A DNA stretch of 10,527 nt from NCBI GenBank assembly GCA_018333775.1, contig JAGXSO010000131.1:1-10527 (forward strand), in the 5' to 3' direction. Of the stretch, positions 6,126 through 10,527 are shown in pieces. Made by a program: the position numbers and the translations under genes. This DNA comes from Truepera sp. Its GTDB lineage: Bacteria > Deinococcota > Deinococci > Deinococcales > Trueperaceae. The notes under the pieces are model-generated. The model was not told where the DNA came from. It saw nothing but the letters and a program-made list of their open reading frames with translations, and did no database searches. Position 1 is the first letter of the stretch, and every line of letters begins with the position of its first letter.

Positions 6126-7444
6126 AGGCGCCTCCCCCCCCGGCCACGGATGCGCCCCTTGCTGACAAAGCCCTCGTAGTGCCGCATAGTGAGCTGCGAC
6201 TCAAGCTGGCGCAGAGTGTCAAGTGCAACACCAACCATAATCAGCAGGCCGGTCCCCGAAAAGGCAAACGCCAGCGCCCCTTGGCCGGTAAGCCAGGCCA
6301 ATATTTGCGGCATAGCGTTGACCGAGCCAAGGAACAGCGCTCCCCACAGCGTGATACGGCCGGTAATGCGCGCCAAGTGCTCGGTAGTCGGCTGGCCGGG
6401 GCGCACACCGGGGATGAAGCCCCCATACTCACGTAGGTTATCGCTGATGCGGCGCGGATCGAACGAGATCTGAGTGTAAAAGTAGGTAAAGGCCACAATC
6501 AGTATAGTGCTGGTAATCAGCCCTTGCCAGACTGCCGGGTTGAACCAGTTACCGATGGCTTGCAACCAGAGCGCTTCGGGGAAGGCGCCGATCATCGTGC
6601 TGGGCAGCACGATGACCGAAACCGCAAAGATGATCGGAATGACGCCGGCGGCGTTGACCCGCAGCGGGATGTAGGTGCTCTGGCCGCCCATCACCCGGCG
6701 TCCTACCACCTTGCGGGCATACTGCACCGGAATGCGGCGCTCCGCCTGTTGGATCAGCGCCATCCCGGCGATAGCCAGGAGTAGCGTCCCCAAAAAGATG
6801 ATCAGCCCGAGCGGTGAGGCCTCGCCCCGGCCGATGAGCACAAACTGCTGGCTCAAAGCCCCCGGCAAGGCGGCCACAATACCGGCAAAGATAATCAGCG
6901 AGATGCCGTTGCCAATGCCGAATTCGGTGATCTTTTCACCCAGCCACATCACCACCGCTACCCCGGCTACCTGGGTGATCATCACCACCAGCCAGAAGAA
7001 CAGGCCGTTGTCCCAGCCGATCTTTAAGGCGCCGCTCGGGCCGAGCAGCGCCACTGCCAAGAAGAAGCCTTGGACGGCGGCCAAGCCTAGCGCGCCGTAA
7101 CGGGTAATCTGGGTGATCTTGCGGCGCCCTTCTTCGCCTTCTTTGGCCAGCTTTTCGAGCTGTGGCACCACCGTCTGCATAATCTGCATGATGATGCTGG
7201 CGGTGATGTAGGGGATCACCCCTAAGGCGAAGATCGAAAAGACCGCGAAGTTGCCGCCGGTGATAAAGTTCAGCAGCGTGAAAATACCGCCTTCGGCAAA
7301 CAGCTGTGCTCGCAAAGTAGCGATGTCGAGGCCCGGCGTGGGGATGAACACCCCCAGGCGATAGACCGTCAAGAGGCCGATGGTAATCAGCAGCTTAACG
7401 CGCAGGTCGGGAATCAGTAGCGCGTTGCGAAAGGCGGCGAGCAT
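6122..7444 (-). CDS. secY: Preprotein translocase subunit SecY
   Basis: Complete 440-residue, ten-helix SecY, the channel of the SecYEG translocon in the cytoplasmic membrane. The N-terminal amphipathic piece [19 protein letters not shown] precedes TM1, then RLGVFIPTPGLD follows. The plug region is at about 55-75. The signature GVIPYITASIIMQIM (about 76-90) and EGEEGRRKITQITRY (cytoplasmic loop) follow. GGQSTYIPLRVNAAGVIPII marks TM7, and SFDPRRISDNLREYGGFIPG with GVRPGQPT is the conserved loop before TM9-10. It ends in a basic tail. The ATG (7442-7444) overlaps the rplO TAA by one base (TAATG), with AAGGAG 8 bases upstream inside rplO. Confidence 0.98.
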   Translation of the reverse strand: MLAAFRNALLIPDLRVKLLITIGLLTVYRLGVFIPTPGLDIATLRAQLFAEGGIFTLLNFITGGNFAVFSIFALGVIPYITASIIMQIMQTVVPQLEKLAKEGEEGRRKITQITRYGALGLAAVQGFFLAVALLGPSGALKIGWDNGLFFWLVVMITQVAGVAVVMWLGEKITEFGIGNGISLIIFAGIVAALPGALSQQFVLIGRGEASPLGLIIFLGTLLLAIAGMALIQQAERRIPVQYARKVVGRRVMGGQSTYIPLRVNAAGVIPIIFAVSVIVLPSTMIGAFPEALWLQAIGNWFNPAVWQGLITSTILIVAFTYFYTQISFDPRRISDNLREYGGFIPGVRPGQPTTEHLARITGRITLWGALFLGSVNAMPQILAWLTGQGALAFAFSGTGLLIMVGVALDTLRQLESQLTMRHYEGFVSKGRIRGRGGRRL

Positions 7445-7896
7445 TAGGCGTTCTCCTTAACCCCTACGACACTACCCCCCGCAGCCTGGATCGCCTTGAC
7501 CGCGCTGGCGCTATAGGCATCGACTTCGACGCGCAGGCTGCTCACCGCCAGCTCGCCGCCGCCGAGCAGCTTAACAGGCTGGCGGACTTTGCGAACCAGG
7601 CCGTGCTGACGCAGCAGCTCCACCGTCACCGTGGTACCGGCTTCAAAGGCGTTGAGGTCGGACAGATTGACCACCTGAAAGTCCTCGCCCTTGCCGGTAA
7701 AGCCCCGCTTGGGCAGCCTGGCAATCAGCCTCGAGCGACCACCCTCCCAGCCCGCCTTCTTACTGTAGCCGCTGCGGCTCTTCTGCCCTTTCTGGCCGCG
7801 CCCGGCGGTCTTGCCGCGGCCGCTTCCCAGGCCACGACCGAGGCGGCGGCGAACCTTTTTGGCCCCTGGCGAGGGAGCCAGTTCATTGAGTTTCAT
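7444..7896 (-). CDS. rplO: 50S ribosomal protein L15
   Basis: Complete 150-residue L15, a late-assembly large-subunit protein. The N-terminal half is the typical Gly/Arg-rich extension: [40 protein letters not shown], then FEGG-like [17 protein letters not shown]. The C-terminal globular domain carries [20 protein letters not shown] and ends [16 protein letters not shown] 7894-7896 overlaps the rpmD TGA by four bases (ATGA), and its own TAA shares a base with the secY start. Confidence 0.98.
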   Translation of the reverse strand: MKLNELAPSPGAKKVRRRLGRGLGSGRGKTAGRGQKGQKSRSGYSKKAGWEGGRSRLIARLPKRGFTGKGEDFQVVNLSDLNAFEAGTTVTVELLRQHGLVRKVRQPVKLLGGGELAVSSLRVEVDAYSASAVKAIQAAGGSVVGVKENA

Positions 7897-8075
7897 GCTT
7901 CCCGCCCTTCACTTTCAACCCTAAGGAGGTAGGCGACCTTGTTAACCATACCGCGCAGGTCGGGGGTGTCGCGCAGTTCGCGGCTATCCCCGGTCTTGCG
8001 CAGGCCAAGCGCCCGCACCGTGGCGCGGTGGTCGCCCTTGACGCCGATTAAGCTGCGCACCAGGGTGACTTTCAT
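7893..8075 (-). CDS. rpmD: 50S ribosomal protein L30
   Basis: 60-residue L30, the short bacterial form. [20 protein letters not shown] is the family N-terminus, [20 protein letters not shown] the conserved middle, and [13 protein letters not shown] the C-terminal strand. It starts with ATG overlapping the rpsE TGA (ATGA, 8072-8075) and ends with TGA overlapping the rplO ATG, so it is coupled on both sides. Place and size are standard. Confidence 0.97.
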   Translation of the reverse strand: MKVTLVRSLIGVKGDHRATVRALGLRKTGDSRELRDTPDLRGMVNKVAYLLRVESEGREA

Positions 8076-8545
8076 TGGGCCACCTCACGTTCACGCCGTG
8101 ACTCTTCGTAAGTCTTAAGCTGTTTGAGACCGTTGATAACCGCATAAGCTACATTGGTCTGATTGCGCGAGCCCAGCTCTTTGGTCAGCAGATTGCGCAC
8201 CCCGGCCAATTCCACAATCGCCCGCGGCACACTGCCGGCGATGACTCCGGTCCCGGCGCCAGCCGGTTTGAGCATCACCTGACTGCTGCCGTGCATGCCC
8301 AAGACCGCATGGGGGATGGTGCCGGGCTCCTCCAAGGGAACCTCGATAAGGTTGCGCCGGGCGACGTTTTGCGCCTTCTGGACAGCATTGGGTACCTCTT
8401 TGGCCTTGCCCAGACCCAGGCCCACCCGGCCGTTACGGTCGCCTACCGCCACCATGGCGCCGAAACGGAACCGGCGACCTCCTTTATAGGTCTTGGCGGT
8501 GCGGCGGATGAAGATCACCTTTTCTTCAAAGTCAGTGTCTGCCAT
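8072..8545 (-). CDS. rpsE: 30S ribosomal protein S5
   Basis: Complete 157-residue S5, involved in decoding fidelity and mRNA entry. The N-terminal dsRBD-like domain has [20 protein letters not shown] followed by [20 protein letters not shown], the S5 signature. The C-terminal domain reads [20 protein letters not shown], then [20 protein letters not shown] 8543-8545 shares one base with the rplR TAA (TAATG). Its TGA overlaps rpmD (ATGA). Confidence 0.98.
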   Translation of the reverse strand: MADTDFEEKVIFIRRTAKTYKGGRRFRFGAMVAVGDRNGRVGLGLGKAKEVPNAVQKAQNVARRNLIEVPLEEPGTIPHAVLGMHGSSQVMLKPAGAGTGVIAGSVPRAIVELAGVRNLLTKELGSRNQTNVAYAVINGLKQLKTYEESRREREVAQ

Positions 8546-8892
8546 TAGAAGTTCAGGCCTCCTTCGCGCGCGCCTTCAGCCAGGGCCTTGACGCGGCCAT
8601 GGTACTTATAGGCGCCCCTGTCAAAGATCACATCTCTAAAGCCGGCAGCAGTGGCCCGCTCGGCCAGCGCCTGGCCGACCGCCTTAGCCTGCAGCGTCTT
8701 GTTGCCGGACAGCTTTAGGCTCTTGCTGTTGGCCTCGACCACGGTGTGGCCTCGCTCGCTATCGATCAGTTGGGCGTAGATATGCCGGCTGCTGCGAAAC
8801 ACACTTAGGCGCAGCCGCCCACTAGCCACCGGCCGCTGCAATTTGCGGCGGGTGCGCAGCTTGCGGCGCTCGATTGCTGTTGTTACGTTCAT
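8545..8892 (-). CDS. rplR: 50S ribosomal protein L18
   Basis: Complete 115-residue L18, which with L5 binds 5S rRNA in the central protuberance. An Arg-rich N-terminus ([14 protein letters not shown]) is followed by [20 protein letters not shown] and [20 protein letters not shown]. The end AREGGLNF is close to the Thermus form. ATG 8890-8892 is preceded by AAGGA about 10 bases upstream; 17 bases separate it from rplF. It opens the run of genes without any untranslated base that extends to infA. Confidence 0.97.
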   Translation of the reverse strand: MNVTTAIERRKLRTRRKLQRPVASGRLRLSVFRSSRHIYAQLIDSERGHTVVEANSKSLKLSGNKTLQAKAVGQALAERATAAGFRDVIFDRGAYKYHGRVKALAEGAREGGLNF

Positions 8893-8909
8893 ACCATCAC
8901 ATCCTTACT

Positions 8910-9449
8910 TTAGCGCGCCACTGTCTTGCCGGGCTTAAGCTTGACGACTTCGCCCTGGTAGCGCACACCCTTACCGTGGTACGAGTCGGGCGGCCTAAAC
9001 GTGCGAATATTGGCGGCTACCTGGCCAACTAACTGCTTGTCGATCCCCGAAACGGCGATCTTGGTGGGTTCTGGCACTTGCACGGCGATGCCGGTCGGCG
9101 GTTCGAAGACGATGGGGTGGGAGTAGCCTAGCGAAAGCTCGAGCTTACCCCCCTTGATAGCGCAGCGGAACCCCACCCCTTGAATCTCAAGATTTTTAGT
9201 AAACCCTTGGGTCACGCCGATAATGGCGTTGTTGATAATGGTCCTAGCCAAGCCGTGCTGGGCCCGGTCCAGGCGGTTGTCGCTGGGGCGCCGAACCGTT
9301 AGGGTGGCGCCTTTCATTTCGACCGTTAGCCGCGGGCTGATCGCTACCATTAAGCTCCCCTTGGGGCCTGTAATTTGCAGCTCGCCGCGGTCCACTTTGA
9401 CCTCAACCCCTTTGGGGATGGTAATGGGTGCCCGGCCGATACGCGACAT
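8910..9449 (-). CDS. rplF: 50S ribosomal protein L6
   Basis: Complete 179-residue L6, two repeated alpha/beta domains near the factor-binding site. It begins MSRIGRAPITIPKGVEVKVD and carries QGFTKNLEIQGVGFRC at the domain junction. The L6 signature region is near the end (RPPDSYHGKGVRYQGE). I start it at ATG 9447-9449, which shares one base with the rpsH TGA (TGATG) and gives the family N-terminus. The frame is open to a TTG 15 bases further upstream, which would add MRGVV inside rpsH and is unlikely. Ribosomes probably re-initiate from rpsH. Confidence 0.97.
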   Translation of the reverse strand: MSRIGRAPITIPKGVEVKVDRGELQITGPKGSLMVAISPRLTVEMKGATLTVRRPSDNRLDRAQHGLARTIINNAIIGVTQGFTKNLEIQGVGFRCAIKGGKLELSLGYSHPIVFEPPTGIAVQVPEPTKIAVSGIDKQLVGQVAANIRTFRPPDSYHGKGVRYQGEVVKLKPGKTVAR

Positions 9450-9844
9450 CACCACACCTCGCAAATCACTTCGCCGCCTAAGTTATGGCGGCGCGCCTCA
9501 CGGTCTACCATCAGCCCTTGGGGAGTCGAGAGGACGGCGATCCCCAAGCCGCCTCGCACCGCCGGTACCGCGCTAGCCTTGGCATAGGCGCGGCGTCCTG
9601 GGGTGGAGATACGCTTCAGCTGATGAATGATGGTGGTGCGGCGCGGACCATACTTGAGGCCGATGCGGAGCAGGCGGCGCCCTTCCTCTGTCACCTCTGT
9701 GACCGTCTTTAGGTAGCCCTCGCGCACCAGGATCTCCGCCAGTGCTCGCTTGAACTTGCTGGCCGGTACATCGACATGCGCGGCATGAATCGCCAACCCG
9801 TTACGAATCCGGGTGAGCATGTCAGCAATCGGGTCTGTCTGCAT
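9449..9844 (-). CDS. rpsH: 30S ribosomal protein S8
   Basis: Complete 131-residue S8, a primary binder of the central domain of 16S rRNA and the autogenous regulator of the spc operon in E. coli. MQTDPIADMLTRIRNGLAIH is the family N-terminus. The C-terminal RNA-binding signature reads STPQGLMVDREARRHNLGGE. ATG 9842-9844 has GGAAGGA about 7 bases upstream. It is preceded by the only long spacer of the operon (66 bases) and followed by rplF with a TGATG overlap. Confidence 0.98.
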   Translation of the reverse strand: MQTDPIADMLTRIRNGLAIHAAHVDVPASKFKRALAEILVREGYLKTVTEVTEEGRRLLRIGLKYGPRRTTIIHQLKRISTPGRRAYAKASAVPAVRGGLGIAVLSTPQGLMVDREARRHNLGGEVICEVW

Positions 9845-9870
9845 CTGTTGTCCTTCCTGCGAGGTCGGTT

Positions 9871-9888
9871 TCAGGGCAAGCGCCCTGA
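9871..9888 (-). other. Perfect 7-bp hairpin in the rpsN-rpsH spacer
   Basis: TCAGGGC (9871-9877) and GCCCTGA (9882-9888) are exact inverse complements around a 4-base loop. This lies 27 bases upstream of the rpsH ATG on the minus strand. There is no run of U after it on the minus-strand transcript, so it is not a standard terminator. It could be an mRNA processing or stability element or a regulatory hairpin before rpsH; nothing in the sequence decides this. Confidence 0.55.
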
Positions 9889-9910
9889 CCTGCGCCTCTA
9901 AAACGTCTCT

Positions 9911-10096
9911 TTACCAACTCGCCTTACTGACGCCGGGGAGCTGCCCGCTATGAGCCATCTCGCGCATGCAGATGCGGCAGAGGCCAAAGTCGCGCAGATA
10001 GCCGCGGGTACGACCACAACGCATGCAGCGGCTAACCCGGCGGACCGAGAACTTGGGGGGGCGTTTAGCCTTGTGGATCTGAGCAGTAGTGGCCAT
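9911..10096 (-). CDS. rpsN: 30S ribosomal protein S14, type Z (zinc form)
   Basis: 61-residue short S14 of the small-subunit head. Cys24, Cys27, Cys40 and Cys43 (C-x2-C-x12-C-x2-C) make the zinc ribbon within [20 protein letters not shown], continuing [20 protein letters not shown], the canonical end. The long zinc-free form (~100 residues) is clearly not this. ATG 10094-10096 comes two bases after the rplE TAG, with AGGAAG in the rplE end. Confidence 0.97.
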   Translation of the reverse strand: MATTAQIHKAKRPPKFSVRRVSRCMRCGRTRGYLRDFGLCRICMREMAHSGQLPGVSKASW

Positions 10097-10098
10097 AG

Positions 10099-10527
10099 CT
10101 ACTTCCTAAAGGGCATGCCGAGCAGCGTTAGTAGGCTCTTGGCCTCCTCGTCGCTCCTGGCAGTAGTCACGATGGTGATATCCATGCCGCGCACCGCGTC
10201 AATCTGGTCATAACTGATTTCGGGGAAGACTAGCTGCTCCTTGAGACCCAGGCTGTAGTTGCCCCGGCCGTCGAAGCTGCTGCTGCTGACGCCACGAAAG
10301 TCGCGCACCCGGGGGAGCGCTACGTTGATGAGCTTGTCTAAGAATACCCACATCCGCTCGCCGCGCAGGGTGACCTTCAGACCGATAGCCATACCCATGC
10401 GGATCTTAAAGTTCGACACCGATTTCTTGGCCCGGGTAATCACCGGACGCTGCAACACGACCTGACTCAGCTCCTTCTGGGCCCGCTCGAGCACCTTGGA
10501 ATCCTCGCGCGCTTCGCCCAGGCCCAT
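10099..10527 (-). CDS. rplE: 50S ribosomal protein L5, 5' end outside window
   Basis: 142 residues of L5, the 5S rRNA binder contacting P-site tRNA. The first Met in the window ([20 protein letters not shown]) corresponds to the internal MGLGEA motif near residue 37 of full L5 (~180 residues). About 36 N-terminal residues therefore lie beyond base 10527, and this Met is not the start. [38 protein letters not shown] and [20 protein letters not shown] are diagnostic, as is the end [19 protein letters not shown]...PFRK. The stop TAG is at 10099-10101. Confidence 0.97.
   Translation of the reverse strand: MGLGEAREDSKVLERAQKELSQVVLQRPVITRAKKSVSNFKIRMGMAIGLKVTLRGERMWVFLDKLINVALPRVRDFRGVSSSSFDGRGNYSLGLKEQLVFPEISYDQIDAVRGMDITIVTTARSDEEAKSLLTLLGMPFRK

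Noticed and set aside
9450..9464. Upstream TTG as the rplF start, adding MRGVV
   Set aside because: The ATG at 9447-9449 gives the universal MSRIG N-terminus and a TGATG overlap with rpsH.
1..10527. CRISPR array, tRNA, rRNA or riboswitch
   Set aside because: No regularly spaced repeats, tRNA-like cloverleaf or rRNA-like stretches were seen by eye on either strand, and gene packing leaves almost no room.

Overview
The window carries the distal two thirds of a large ribosomal-protein super-operon on the minus strand (10527 down to 1631), followed by about 1.6 kb of decayed accessory DNA read on the plus strand (1-1620). The proteins, compared from memory, resemble Deinococcus-Thermus (Deinococcota) versions most closely. 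RpoA, S4 with four N-terminal cysteines, L17, S13, L18 and the short-LID adenylate kinase all read like Thermus/Truepera-type sequences. The gene order rplO-secY-adk-map-infA-rpmJ-rpsM-rpsK-rpsD-rpoA-rplQ also fits. I cannot name a genus.

Operon, in transcription order: rplE (L5, 5' part outside the window), rpsN (zinc-type S14), rpsH, rplF, rplR, rpsE, rpmD, rplO, secY, adk, map, infA, rpmJ, rpsM, rpsK, rpsD, rpoA, rplQ. This is the spc operon run straight into the alpha operon. It encodes ribosomal proteins, the Sec translocon channel, adenylate kinase, methionine aminopeptidase, initiation factor IF-1 and the RNA polymerase alpha subunit. Packing is extreme: from rplR to infA, eight genes follow each other with no untranslated base, joined by 1-, 4- or 11-base overlaps. 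adk and map both start with TTG inside a TTGA overlap. The only spacer above 20 bases is the 66-base rpsN-rpsH gap, which holds a perfect hairpin. rpmJ (4375-4491) is a 38-codon gene that is easy to miss.

Accessory end: positions 1-161 encode the C-terminus of an IS21-family IstB ATPase, followed by IS21-like terminal repeats (about 208-257). Next comes a DprA-like gene that lacks its N-terminus and carries two in-frame stops and a frameshift (about 258-1287). Last is a heavily deleted remnant that looks like the C-terminal part of a BREX-type Lon-like protease, BrxL (about 1330-1620). It stops 10 bases from the rplQ stop codon. I read this as a degraded defence or mobile island abutting, tail to tail, the end of an essential operon. 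There is no intact novel system in the window; the interest lies in this relic, the TTG/TTGA coupling and the extended IF-1.
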